Of a DNA stretch of 64,000 nucleotides, positions 39,478 to 51,850 are shown piece after piece. Source of the stretch: Channa striata. Lineage: Eukaryota; Chordata; Actinopteri; Anabantiformes; Channidae. The stretch covers positions 32,868,963 to 32,932,962 of the forward strand of contig CM065170.1 in NCBI GenBank assembly GCA_033026295.1, given 5' to 3'. Made by a program: the position numbers and the translations under genes. Positions within the stretch are counted from its first letter, which is position 1. The number at the start of each line of letters is the position of its first letter. The notes beneath the pieces were generated by a model. The model was not told where the DNA came from. It ran no database searches and saw only the letters and a program-made list of their open reading frames with translations.

Positions 39478-40576
39478 AACTTGCAAGTTCAGCAACAAGT
39501 CCCATCAAGAGAGAAGCATGGCACAAGATTCCAAAACTACAACCTAACCTCGTACTCGTGCAAATATTGCTGGTGTTTCGTGGCTCTTCATCGCTGTTGT
39601 GTCTCTTAATGAAGCTGTGAAGAACATGAATAATTAAAAAGGGACGGAAAACGGAACCTTGTCTGTCTGAAAAGGTGACACTTTTTATGAGCCGAGTCTC
39701 ACATTGGCAAAAAGTCTGCATCAAATTCAAAATGATCAGTACCAGCTCTTCACCGCGCTATGTTGAAGCTATACTTTAGCAGCAATTGTGTAGATGACAC
39801 TTAAAGGGAAGGGCTGAGGGATTTGAGCCACCCACACTGAAACCAACAGCACTCCGGGAACTCTGAAGCTCTTTGGCAGATGCCTGAAAGTTTGCTGAAC
39901 TACCTCTTCTCTCTTGTGGCCTTTTGACTTTGCAGTGCAGACAGAACGTCAAGAGTGGACTCTGCGCTGTGTTCTTTTGCTGTGGCTGTGTGTGTGTTGG
40001 GGGGTGGGGGTGAAAGTAGGTTACAGTTTGCTTTTAGGACATGTATCTAACCCCCTGACCCTGGCTTGGATCCTGCTCCCCGATGCCCTCAGCAGCAACA
40101 AACACGCACTTCTCCCTGTCGGTCGAGGCCTCCGGGACTCTGCTACCAGTGTCAAAGAGCACGGGCAGCCCGGAGAAGCTTTCATATAGTGGCAACACTC
40201 AAACAGCCTTCTCTCTTTCCAACCTCCACCCTACAGATGTGTTTTTCTTCGGCTTGTCCCCAAACGCTGTCCTCGTAACTACCGTCATCATCATCATCTC
40301 TGTTGTGTCGCAGCAAATGAATGGCCACTCGTGGCAGGTTGAGGTTGAAAAGGTTTGAGTTTCATTGAGTCAGAGCTGCGGTGAAGGCTCAGCTGCCTCT
40401 GACATTTTGCCTTTGGATTATCCATATTATGCTGATGTGTTATGGGTGGCTGCACCTCAGAGACACATAATTCACCACAAAATGTCCCCATGATTACGCT
40501 CAAGGGTTAAACTGACATCAAGACGATTCCGGCGCGTTTGTTCCCTCGCGCCTTGCTGTACACAGCCACAGTCACT

Positions 40577-40980
40577 AATAGGTGGACCGCATTCCGGGTC
40601 CGGACCCCCATTCTATCCTGTCCGGACCTAGAACCAGAACGGACATACAATCCAGTTTTTTTCTAATTTCGATTACATTTGAACTGGCAACTCCGTTCTG
40701 ACATTGGTTCTTCACCGCTACTCAGAAACAGGACATCCTATGTCAGCCAATCACAGGCAGAGTAGGGTGGGCCTTCATTGAACAGAGGGCTGGAAAACCT
40801 GCATACCAAGTGAAAATGATGGCAGCGACAGTGAAACGGTAGGAAGCAGCAAAATTGTAAGTCAGTGTGTCACGGCTGGTGCTAAATGCAACTCAAACAT
40901 GACCACGCTGCAGACCTGTACATGACGACATCTTCTGTATTCGGACCTCCCTAAATCATAACTGACGACCCCTGGTATAC
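40577..40980 (+). mobile_element. probable hAT-like transposon relic
   Basis: Begins AGGTGGACCGCATTCCGG with repeated GTCCGGACC words, and ends GACCCCTGG near 40972, resembling hAT termini. Internally a short frame at 40818 starts MMAATVKR then stops, which recalls the N-terminus of hAT transposases with BED fingers. Strongly decayed; assignment is by resemblance only. Confidence 0.4.
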
Positions 40981-42189
40981 AGCGTTGGCTCACATTGGAC
41001 TTGCATTTTGTGACGTATGTTGTAAATCTTCAGTCTTATACCAACTTCTAATGAAATTAAACTTCAATAATCTCTTTATAACTGAGTTGTTTGAGAATCT
41101 GCCCTGATGTTTTTTCCTCTCCACTACACATTTTTCTCTGTGCACAGATGGTCATCGCAAACCCTTTGAAGTATTTGATTTAATTTATGAACCATAACTT
41201 CCAAAATTAGTTTTGACATTGTTTTCTACAGAAAAGTGAGAGGAAAGAAGGCAGAGTACCTGCATTAGTCATTACAACATTAGACGGGCAGTATTTGCCT
41301 CTTCAGCTTCAGCCTGGCTTCATTTATTTTATGCAATTTCTGCATAATCAGATGAGAAACTTGAAATTATATTTCATCCATTTCTGCAGGTTTTGGCATT
41401 TTGAAAAGTAGTTTTCTGAATATATTCTTATGGGCACACGGCACAAAACGCATTGATACATGTGCGTAATTGAACCTTTTTAAAATTGCATTTGTCTATT
41501 CATAAAATCATCCAGAGAAACTATAGTTGAACAAATGTCTGGGGCACATTAAATTGCCAGGAGCACTTTGTTGGAGATACAAGCACTTAAATCTAGAAAA
41601 GTCTTCAAATGTGGTGATAAACAGTAGAAACAAATATTCTTGACTTGTTTAGAGAATTCTTTAACGACCTGCATTCCGGATATGTTGCAGTGTAATCTTT
41701 TATAATTTGGATTCACCTACTGACTGACTGACTGATTTGAAACTGGTCCTACCCTAGTGGGGAATAGTGTTTCACCACAGAGTTGGTGGTGGCTTGTGAT
41801 ACGCACAAAGTCAGTGTTTGGATGAGGAAGCGGGTCCAAGCAGATTGTTTTATCAGTGTATCCTCCCTGGATATGGAGCTACAATGCGGCAGCAGTGCAT
41901 TAAGTTTGCACAAGAGGTGAGATTTGAGCTCTGGCCGCATGCCTGAGATTCACAGTTAAGGAAAATGCGGGTCAACAGTGTTTTTAAGCTGGTATCCAGA
42001 AAGCTTTCCAGGGAGCACTTGCATGAAATGGGCAACGTTCCCGCCAGCGCACTCGCGTTTCTTTTCCAGTTTATACGAGTCGCAGTATACACATGCCATA
42101 ACACAGAAATATTTTGTCAATAGGAGTATACAAAGCACTCTTTAGGCCACAGGAGAGCCATGAGAGAGTGTCCAATGTTTTTAAGAGGT

Positions 42190-42600
42190 CGATTCTGTGT
42201 TAAAAACAATGGGCAGTAAAAAATCCCCTCGCCGGAGGAAAATAGCCACTTTCACCGCGGCTCCCAGGATGAGTGTTTACACATGCTCAGCTGGATCCGT
42301 CGGACCCCACCTCGCCGCCGACCTGCGCCGCCGTACAAATAAACAGGAAGGCCACAGGCACTTGGATGAAGGCCACGCTCATAATTCACCAAAAGCAGTA
42401 TATTTTAGAGGGCCGAGGTGCTTTGGTGTGGCTCCAGCAAAAGGAATAAACTGTTAATCCATAAAAAGGCACGCCGGTTATGCGATACAGCACTTAGGTG
42501 CCATCTGAAAGCTCCATATCCTTTTAGCGCCGGCCCTTTGTGAGCAGCACCAGTTGATTTGGATGGAAGTTAAAAGAGAACTGTTAACAATGGGGATCGC
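42190..42600. promoter_or_regulatory. candidate conserved non-coding element
   Basis: Repeat-free, moderately CpG-rich sequence with GTACAAATAAACAGG, CATAATTCACC and AAACTGTTAATCC; no coding signal. Confidence 0.25.
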
Positions 42601-44399
42601 ATAGCATGGACGTTACAGTTGTTTGTGTGAAACGTATTTACGTGCAAGGGGAAAACTGCAGTTTAGAAAAAAGCTGGACACTTTATTGCTGCTACAGAAA
42701 AAGCTTGAATGTAAAAATGTCCAAAACAGCTGGCAGCTCAGTGAAGTTTCCTCCACAAAATTGCTATTCCATCAGCCTCTGACTGTTGCCACATGTAATT
42801 TTGCGTGATGTGGAAATGTGACACCTTTTGGAAGACGCTCTGATTGACAGAAAGTGTTTATCTTGTTAGTGTGAAACAATTGCAGGAAATTGGCTCTAAG
42901 GCTGCCGTTCTCAGACGCTTCAAGTTGTCTTCAAGCTGAGCGACTTTTTTTTTCTCTCCCCAGTCTTTAGGAATCCAAACTGTGCCACAAAAGAGAGAAC
43001 AGTCCAGATCTTCTTCGCTACACTTAGACGCTCAGATGAATGCAGCGAACATAAAAAGCAATCTTCAAAAGCTATCTTTATCCCTCTGCAGTTTGAAGTG
43101 CTGAAATTAAAGTTGCATATGGATGCCATCGAGACGCGAGCCACTCGGGGAGATTAACGACAACGCGAGGCATCTGTGCATTCCTAAACCATGTGTGTCC
43201 TGGTCGTCTCTGCGCACGGCGTCGAGGGCCGACACATGCACACAGATCAGGCCGTGATAATCTGAAATTGCCTCTTTTCAAAGATTTCTGGGTTACAGTA
43301 GAAAGCCGCAGGAGCAGTGTCATATGGTCAACGTTGCACGGAAGCTGTGTGAATTATCCTGCCAGTCAGCATCAGAATGAAGTCAGGGCCTTCAAAGGAA
43401 GTCCTCCGAATCAGATTAGTAGTGTTCTGAAAAGACTAAATTGTATGTTAAATGTGTTAATGCTGCGTGGTACGGCTATTTCAGTTCTCCAAAGAACTAA
43501 CAAACTTTTGGCCAGGTTCTGATGCCTGCTCGACCTCGTACGCGGCTGTCTTGGTTTAGTGGAGGAAGCAGAACTACAGAAAACTAGTAAGTTGATGTTT
43601 AAAAACCAGTGCAGCTGTAAAAAGTTGTTTGTCCCCTTTTAAAACCTTTCAGCGACGTTAAGTGGTCTTTCTCATCAACCAGTTATGCTGAGTGTTCCTG
43701 ATCAGAAACAGACTTGCGGCGAACCTTCCGAAACCAAAATCCATAAATGAATGATTTTAAAGTAAAAAAATGTCCAAGCACGGTCAGACCCAAAGCAAAG
43801 CCAGACCCACATACATACATGCATACAGTAAGTGGACTCCATCCAAAATGTGTCCCAAACACGTCTGCAAAAGTAGCAAAGCAGAAGTGTATTTATTTCT
43901 TATTTCTCCTTTTTAAAGAATAATTAAATTTAAACTGACCTGACTTCAGTCCTTGGTCAGTTTATACTGTAGGTGTATAGAGGGGCGTGTTCTGTAGTTT
44001 AGATGCAAACTTTTAGCAGTTTTCTAAAACCAAATGAATACATACACAAAATTACTAGGATAAACAACTAAAAAGATGGAAAACATCAGCAACAACATAC
44101 CCATCCAAAATTCAAAAATAGACAAATTTGTAAAAATTTAGAGGAACCCCACCAAAAACTTAGTTACCAAACAGCCAAATAGAAATGGTGGAGCGCCCTT
44201 CTCTCCCGTAACCAACTAACGTGGCCTTTCTGAAACTTCAATAAAAAAACATTACTACAAAATGGCGCCTACTGTCAGATTCTAAGAGAAGGGTGAAAAG
44301 ATAACGGGCGGAAGTAAACCTCGTCAAAAACGGACTTTGTCTTTAAACAGCGCCCTGAAAGACCCCACTGTTGGTGCTCTCAAAGGTTTTTAGCGGCGT
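42601..44399. other. non-coding; nothing recognised
   Basis: Unique AT-rich sequence; CATA tetramers at 43813-43828 only. Confidence 0.5.
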
Positions 44400-44830
44400 G
44401 TATTTCTTTAATGAAGTGTCTTGTTAGAAAGTCAAACCAAATGTTCGGACCCATAAATCCACGGCCGAAGGTGCATTCCGGGATGGATTAGGCCATCGGG
44501 ACAAACTGGCTGGGCCACGGCCGGGCAGCAGGAAATATTTCACAATTAAATATACAGCAGGATGGGGGGGACTTACAAAATACACCTCTTTTGCAATATA
44601 AACAGGATTTTCATCTAAATTGTGTACACAGTCGCAATAGTTCAGCTGGAGAGCCTCAGGTCTTAGCTCACTAATATGGCAAACTGCATCGATGCAGATA
44701 TCACTCACACAGACCCCAAAGTAAATACAACCCGTTGATTCATCCAAGGTAACAATTGAGGTTGTGTACGATATGATGGAATGCACAAGCCCCCTCCCCC
44801 CCATTAAACGCTAGCTCAAATATTTATATT
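44400..44830 (-). promoter_or_regulatory. candidate strongly conserved element (or exon) with palindrome
   Basis: Repeat-free sequence with AATATTTCACAATTAAATA and the perfect 14-bp palindrome CTGCATCGATGCAG at 44684-44697. The minus strand is open for 126 codons (44804-44424) and contains a consensus donor GTAAGT at 44571-44576 after the frame ...NPVYIAKEVYF. No good acceptor was seen upstream and the peptide resembles no family I know, so an enhancer is the simpler reading. Confidence 0.35.
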
Positions 44831-46049
44831 TCTTTTTGGTATAAATATAACAGAAAGTTTCACAGTTCTAGTATTGTTTGGAAGGGCAAGGAACTCGCTG
44901 GCTTTATAAATGAGAGCTCGGTGACAGGTGGCGATGCAAAAATGAAGAGCGCCGGGGCCCGAAGGTAAACAGAGCGCTGTAACAATACGGCCTGATGTGT
45001 TTGGAAGCTGAGCAGCGGACCGCAGTGACGCAGCAGCATATTTCATGAGAGCGAGCTAAAGTTTTATTGCCTCAGTCAGGCTGTGAAGGAGAGGTCCACA
45101 CAGCCAGGGAACAGCTAGCGTGTCCTGGGTGGATTCCGCCGTTCCAACTTTTTTTTTTTTGTTCTCCCCCTCCCCGCGTCTACAGATTTAAACATTTCCA
45201 AAGGGATAAGTGTGTGTTCCCAAAAAACGAGCACACCCACCGAGAGTCACAGGCTGCAACTTCATCACTGTCCGTTTCCCGCCATGTGTGGCACATACTG
45301 TCCTCTGTGGACCAAAAGTGCACGGACAAGCTCTTCGTTTTAAAGTTAGGCACGTCCCAACTCCACTACTGCCCAAGTGTAGGAAGTGTTCTCCGAGAAA
45401 GGACCTTGTTACAGGTGCCCAGGTGTTTTTCCTGGAATGAGCTGTAGATGTTCTACAAAGGGGATCTGTTTGAATTTGTCCCAAAGCGGATTACCTGGGG
45501 TAGTATGTACGTGTGCGCTGTTGAACATCGTTGTGAAAACGGATCAACGCTTGTGGAAAATGTAGGAAGTCGAAGTTGGGTGCAAATGTTTGCGTTCTCT
45601 TATTTTGAAACGGCAAAAGGCGTGAAAGGCTTTTTTTAAATGATCATATTTGATTGTTCGTAGTGGATTTTAATTTATTAAGGGGGTGACCAGTTCCTGA
45701 TAACTGTTGTACTAGCTGAATGTGCATGTGTCCTATAGAACGCGACTGGTTTTACTGGTTTTCCTTTTGAAAATAAAGGCCTGCGGACTCAGATGCTTCA
45801 CAAGAAGGTCTGTAAATACAAGGCTGCACTTTGTTCAACCAGCGTCTTGCTCGTATAGTCTCCACCTGTCCCCTTTCCCTAAGGGGGGGTGGCTGTCTCC
45901 TGTGCCTTGGTTTAAATGTGGATTTTTCTGGGTGGATCACCTTTTATTGCCCGTTTTCAGAAACGTGAATCTTGTCACTTTCACTGCTTTTCCATCTACG
46001 TGAGGACGTGTTACACAGTCCTCTCCTGCTCGCAGTCCCACAGGAGGCA
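44831..46049. other. non-coding; nothing recognised
   Basis: Unique sequence, no repeats or splice-supported frames noticed. Confidence 0.5.
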
Positions 46050-46330
46050 AAAAAAAATAACCCACCACAAATGAGCCCAAGCAATGGCCAACATCCTGAC
46101 ATGTGTTTTCATGGTGCCTGGTCCCAATAATGAACCAGAGCTCGAAAAGTGACTTAAAAAGCGGGCGTCTGGCTGGCTGGACAACCTCACATGAGAGCGG
46201 AGATCAATAGGAGGCGGCTTTGATAATTGCTTAGCGCTTCATTAGAGGCACAACAAGCTCGTCAAGGGTGCCCCCTCTTCTTGTCTTGGACGGGGCCACA
46301 TCACATCAGAGGCCAGATTAGAGAAAGACA
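46050..46330. promoter_or_regulatory. candidate conserved non-coding element
   Basis: CCCAATAATGAACC, GATAATTGCTTAGCG and CTTCATTAGAGGC in repeat-free sequence. Confidence 0.25.
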
Positions 46331-47112
46331 CACATGCACGCACTTAAAACTTCCTCCCTCCTCTGGCCTTGATGGTAAACACGTTCTGATTGGCTCTAGG
46401 AGGAGATGAGCGAGGTATCAAAGCCAGTTAATTTGTCCAGTTAGGAAAATCTGTCAGCGCTTAGAAAAACTTAATGCTGTCGACTTAAATGTGATGTGAC
46501 GCATCCAAAAGCCATGACCGACCATGGTAGTGCACCACTCGCTCCGTACAAATGGTCTTTTTGTGGCTCGAACACAACAGCAGAAACACTTTAATCGGCT
46601 CCAGTCGCTCTTGAATTCTTAAAAAATTAGATTTTTTTTTCCCCGCTTTTTAAAAAAAGGGAAAAACCCTCGTAATGCTTTTTGCTGCTGGTGAAATGAG
46701 GTTCGTTAAGGTTTTGATGTGACTGGATAATCACCCTTCAAAATATAAGCAGCACTGGTAAACATGAATTATGAGAGGAGGAGGGAGGGAGCAAGACGTG
46801 GAGCAGCAGGAGGAGCTCGTTTGGTAACGCTCACGACTGCAGAGGCTTGACACACTGAAGTGTAATGTCAGCTATCGATTGATCGGCGGTCGGGTGTCTC
46901 GGTGTCAAGGCCCATTGACATTCTCTCATCTTACGATGGAGGGAACTTGTTATATCTGTTTACGGCCGCGTAGATGTGCCAGGAATTTGTCGTCTCAGTG
47001 GCGGCTCGCTCTTCTTCTTCTCCCCTTTCTGGGAAGGTATCGTAACGGATCTTCAGCGCGTTAGCTGTGGCCCGTGCCGTTGACTGTAAGTGCAAAAGCA
47101 ATTGATTACCCC

Positions 47113-47114
<2 letters not shown>

Positions 47115-47149
<35 letters not shown>
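47115..47149. repeat. (CA)17 microsatellite
   Basis: CA tract preceded by a C run. Confidence 0.96.
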
Positions 47150-47151
<2 letters not shown>

Positions 47152-47972
47152 CGACATAATGACACATGCAAACATGCGTATCACATTTTCCCCCTTGCGT
47201 TACACCAGCCGTTTCCAGAGCTCACAAACCTGTAAACTCCCACTGGTGTGAGTTTCTGTTCCGAGCTGATATTTTTGGACTTAAATTTTACAGCCCAGTG
47301 CCATAGAACAGCAGGTATTTCTTTCCTGTTTACTCAAGAATTAATTTTCTCTTAATAAAATGACTTTGCTATCAGCTCAAAATGTTAACTTCTAAAGAAA
47401 TACCTGAGGATAATAAAAAAGCAAAGATTACCGTAACATTTTAAAAATGAGCAATATTTATTTGAGCTCTTCCCCTTCGCTTCACCTTTATTTTTCCCCC
47501 TCACACACTGACCTGGTGCTGTGATAAACTACCGCACGTATGGCTCCTCTCCCGCATGCATGCCTGCACACGGCGCATATGTATTTTCTCACAACAAAAT
47601 CCCAAACACCCGGAGCAAGCGTGTGCCGTTAGGTGGCGAGTCAACACCACGGCCCCCACCTCCCCTCCCTCTGAGCCAGAATAAGAACAGAGAGGTGGCA
47701 TTGAACGTCTACGCCCCCTCGGTCCATCGCCCTCAGCAGGGGTTATTGATTGTGACGTGCGCTCGCAGTGCACCTTCCCAGTCGCCTGTCAGCCAGATGC
47801 ATGCTGGCAGGTCCGGCCCCCCCTCCCTCCCTTGACAGCTACCGCGTGGCAGGGAGGTTTCAGGGGTGGTTGTGGTGTTGGAGAGGGTAGGCATTTGTCA
47901 GGGAGCAAAATACAGGGAGAAAGACAGCTGGCGGGGTCTTGGCCCTCGATTTCTCCTCTCCGTTTTACTCAG

Positions 47973-48033
47973 GTCTCCGCAAGGTGAACCCCGACCCCGC
48001 TCTCGTTTGCCTGGTCGCCATCGACGCTGCAAG
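47973..48033 (+). other. exon-like interval 4
   Basis: Strong acceptor CTCTCCGTTTTACTCAG and strong donor AAG|GTGAGC. Two frames are open; the one in phase with interval 3 is very rich in Arg and Pro. Confidence 0.22.
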
Positions 48034-51000
48034 GTGAGCGGAGCCGCCCGTGCTGGTTAGTCCCAGTTTGAACATAGTCAGGTCTGTCACAGTGGATCTT
48101 CTCTGGTTTTTCGCCCGGCACAGTCCCTCAGGATAAAAGAAGAACCGTTTCCGTCTGAGTTCTGCACTACCGTCGCTCTTCACTGCCACACATTGTACGA
48201 AAAACAGTTCCCTCCTTCCTTCTAATGTACCAACCAAACCCCCACCAACCTGCGCAGCTTGTTTAATGCCAGCGTCTCCAGAAGGTGCATCCTGTGTGCG
48301 CTCGGCGGCTGAGACAGGTAATGAGTTCGCTCGGGGGAGGTCGACATGACTGCACGCGTGTGAGAGTGTGAAATTACCTGACACAGCTTTCATCGACGCG
48401 AGGTGCTTCCCCCGTCTGTGTGTTCACAGCCGTGGGATTTGTACACACGTGTTCACGTTGTGGGGGGGAGAGAAGGGGAGGAGGTGGGAGAACATAACAT
48501 ATGCCACGTTAAACCAGTCCACCTCGTGGCACGGCTTCCGGCAGCAGAAACAACTGCATACATCTCTAAATGGCAGCAAAATTAGGTTTAAGCAAAGAGT
48601 GGAGGTAAAGGCCACCGAGTGTTAGTGGAAGTCAGCCGTCAGCGCCCGGACTTTCGGCTCGTAGCACTACACTTCCTAACGTTTGCCTGTGAGCTTCACA
48701 GTCAAAGTGGTAAACAGAAAGGTGACTGAGAGTAATAACGAGCACGTGTTGGGACAAGCACAAAATACTAAATGGATCATAAGTAATAATCACCCCAGGG
48801 TTGCAGACAATAACCCCCCCCCAGTATCTCCATCCATTCGTCTTGGAAAAGGAAATTACTAAATCCAATACAGTTCGATAAAAATCTGGCCTGTCTGGAT
48901 CGGCTGCTGGAGGATAATGCGGCCTGATAAAGGCGCTCGTTTCCGGCCGCACGCCATCCGTCATCCGGGGGTTGCTCCACTGGTCAAGCTGTCGACTGCA
49001 CCAACAGATGACGGTGGCGGTTCAGCCGCTCGCTTCGCTGCCTTGTGGCCTCCGCTGCAGAGGTTGTGAAGTTTAGTTGTTTGTACAGTACTGAACAAAT
49101 TGCGGGAACTATTCATCTGCTTTTTACAGCCTCTGTCAAGGTCTGCATCACAATAACCGTTAGGTTTACTGCCGGATTTAATCCGGCGACACATTTCCTC
49201 ACTTTGTGCAGAAACCAGAAGCCTGTTCCGCTGGAATCACTGAGTGTTTGCTAATTACCTCGAAGGTAAATGTTCTTCTGGGAGCCAGATCAAATCAGAT
49301 GCTCATAATTAAGTACATAATATTTCTGACCCTTTTTATGATCTGATAGCGATCAATTCCTGTGTTGAGAACCACGGGGTTACTTCCTGAAACGTAAACG
49401 TATCTAGGTTTCTGTTTCATGAGCAAAGCAGAAAACGGTTGGAAGTGTTGAAGGGCAAAAGCATAAATTACGCTCAAGTGTCGGAGGAGAAAAGCAGTGG
49501 CAGAAAGAAGCTAGTCGTTGTTGGAATAATATTTTCTATAATAAAAGCAGAGACACACAGATGAGGAACATGTCTGCCTGTTTTGTATGGGGTTGTAGTC
49601 GGATTCTGTTGTGTTGCCATGAGGTGAAGTCACACGTACTAAACGTTAAGCCGTGTTTAGACGGTTGCAGCACTTGGTCGGAGTTAGAAAGAAATGAGCT
49701 GTTGCTAAGTGGTCGTACTTGAGTGAAAACCTCATCATCCACTGCTTGTGTTTGAATGTAGTTCTGTATGTTCAGTAAAAACAACGATCGAGCTTTTGAT
49801 GACATGTCAAATGGAGACGCATTCCGTCCCCGGCCTGCTTTTCGCTGCAGTTTGTCCCTGACGTTACGTGAAATAGACGGAACCTGAGTGAACTGAGCAG
49901 CACTGTGACCTCTGACCCCTGCAGTTCTCTTTCCTGCTTTCCTTTAACAGTTTACATTCCCCAAAATGTGAGCATATTTCAGTGTCGCAGCAGTTCCAAG
50001 TGTCCCGGGATGAGAGCTTGAGCTGAATACCTGAGCTGGAATGTAATTAAATACGCTGCACATCCTGCAGTCTGACCCCAGCTCCTCGCAGCTGTGCGCA
50101 TGTGTTGTTGGCAGGACCGTGTGAGCACAAAGCCTCTAAGAGTGAGGACCGTCTTAAAGCTTCAGTCTAATAAGGAGTACCAGAGCCACTTAGCACCTTA
50201 AATCATGGCTTAAGGACTCCTCCAGGAATCTCTGGACGCTGGAAGTCTTACTGAGGTGTCTCCGTTCTTATTTTTACTAAAGAACCCGTAAATGTTGAAG
50301 TCGTGCGAGCAGTAAAACACTATGAAGTAACACGAGGATTCATTGTGTGGAAGCAGGAGACGGAAATGAATACTAATCGCCTATTACAATGCAGATTTGC
50401 TTAACAACTCGCTCTCGTGTGGCCTGCGGGAGAACAGGATGTGTCGTCTTTTACTTAAGGTGCCGCCTGACCTCCGCACAACCCGCTATTAAAGAAGGAC
50501 AAATGTTGCTGCCGGTAATGAGCAAAGAGCAGCGGAGCTCGTAAAAAGGTGTAAATATTAGGACGCTTTCATAGACGGGGGGGAGACGGAGAGGGGAGGG
50601 CGGTGTTAGCAATGTGGAGCTGAGAAGTGGAGCGTCTGTTGGGCTTAGTTGGACGTGTGTGTTCCTACATGTAGATGCAAAGTTACATGTTTGTCCTTTG
50701 CGTGTCTCTCTGAGGGTCAGTGTGGACACGGACTAAAGAGTTCCTTCCTACATTGCCCGTTGTTATGGTTGAGGAGTGGCTCCGTCTCAGCTCTCGCGGG
50801 TTTTCTTCGTTCATAACTCACCTTGGCAGGGCGGCCATCTCTGGGAGGAGTCCTGGTTGTTTTAAACGTTCTTCGTTTTAGTTGTTGACGCCACTGTACG
50901 TCTGGAGTTCTCAAAGCTTCAGAAATCTGCACTGTGCCTCGCTACAGCATATTAACACAAAGGTCCACAGAGAGTTTCAGATCCTTTAATGTTTTCCACA

Positions 51001-51469
51001 CTGTCCAGTCGACTTGGTTTGTCCCACACGGACTCTGTCTAGTCTGCGTCTAGATACACCCCCAGGTAAACTGGAGCAAACAGGATGCACCTGCCCATAC
51101 TTTGGACTTGGGTTGGGCTTTTGGAACAAAGACTTGGTATCTTCAGAGGGTCAGTCGTGATGACTTGGGGATCTCCTGACCTCAGTTGACCTCAGTATTC
51201 CTATAAACAGAGCGGTGATCATTCTCTCAGTTGTCAGTCCGACGGGTTCATGCCTGCGTTACATTATTTCTTGTAATTTGTGTGGCTTTTTAATGCTGAT
51301 GAAGACTTTACTGTGAAGGTGAAGGAGGTGACACATGGTCACATTTAGCAGTCCTTACATCCAGTTTCCAGAGGTGTCCTCGCAGTCCTCTTTGTTTTAG
51401 TCATTATGAACCAACTCTGAGTGATTTGACTCGAGAGGCCACTCCGGTCACCCACCCACCCTTCTGAAG

Positions 51470-51850
51470 CTCGCCAAGGCTGAATAATGTGAGCGTCTCA
51501 ATTCGATTCACGTCCCCGCCTCAGCATTTCAAAAGACACTTAATTTCATACTTGTTTATGGCTCTCTCCGGAGATCTAAAGTTCAAAATCGCATGCATTT
51601 TTAATTCCAAATTAAGCCAGGGAAGAAGGAGGAGGGGGAGAAGAAAATTCCATGTTCACTTCCCCACATTTTGACAAACACGACCCTCTCTCGCCGGGGT
51701 GGAGGGATTATGCAGAACAAAAGTTGGCCCACTCGCCGTACCAGGGCTTAAGGCTGTTGGGGCGACAGATTAGAATATCTCTCACCCTCTCGAGGAGATA
51801 AGAGGCGCCATCAGAAAACGGTGCAAAACATAATGAACTTGTGATCTCCC
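51470..51850. promoter_or_regulatory. candidate conserved non-coding element
   Basis: CTCAATTCGATTCACG, CTTAATTTCATAC, AATTCCAAATTAAGCC and CAGATTAGAATATC in unique sequence. Confidence 0.25.

Larger units (their letters stand above)
36441..42189. other. non-coding; hAT-like relic and poly(T) only
   Basis: No exon recognised. A strong acceptor-like sequence (TTTGTTCTCCAG) at 36557 and another at 39935 have no matching donor with an open frame. AT-rich at 37640-37900 and 41000-41700. Confidence 0.5.
46331..51469. other. non-coding apart from one exon-like interval
   Basis: Holds the (CA)17 array and the exon-like interval 47973-48033. Otherwise unique sequence with no recognised gene. Confidence 0.45.
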
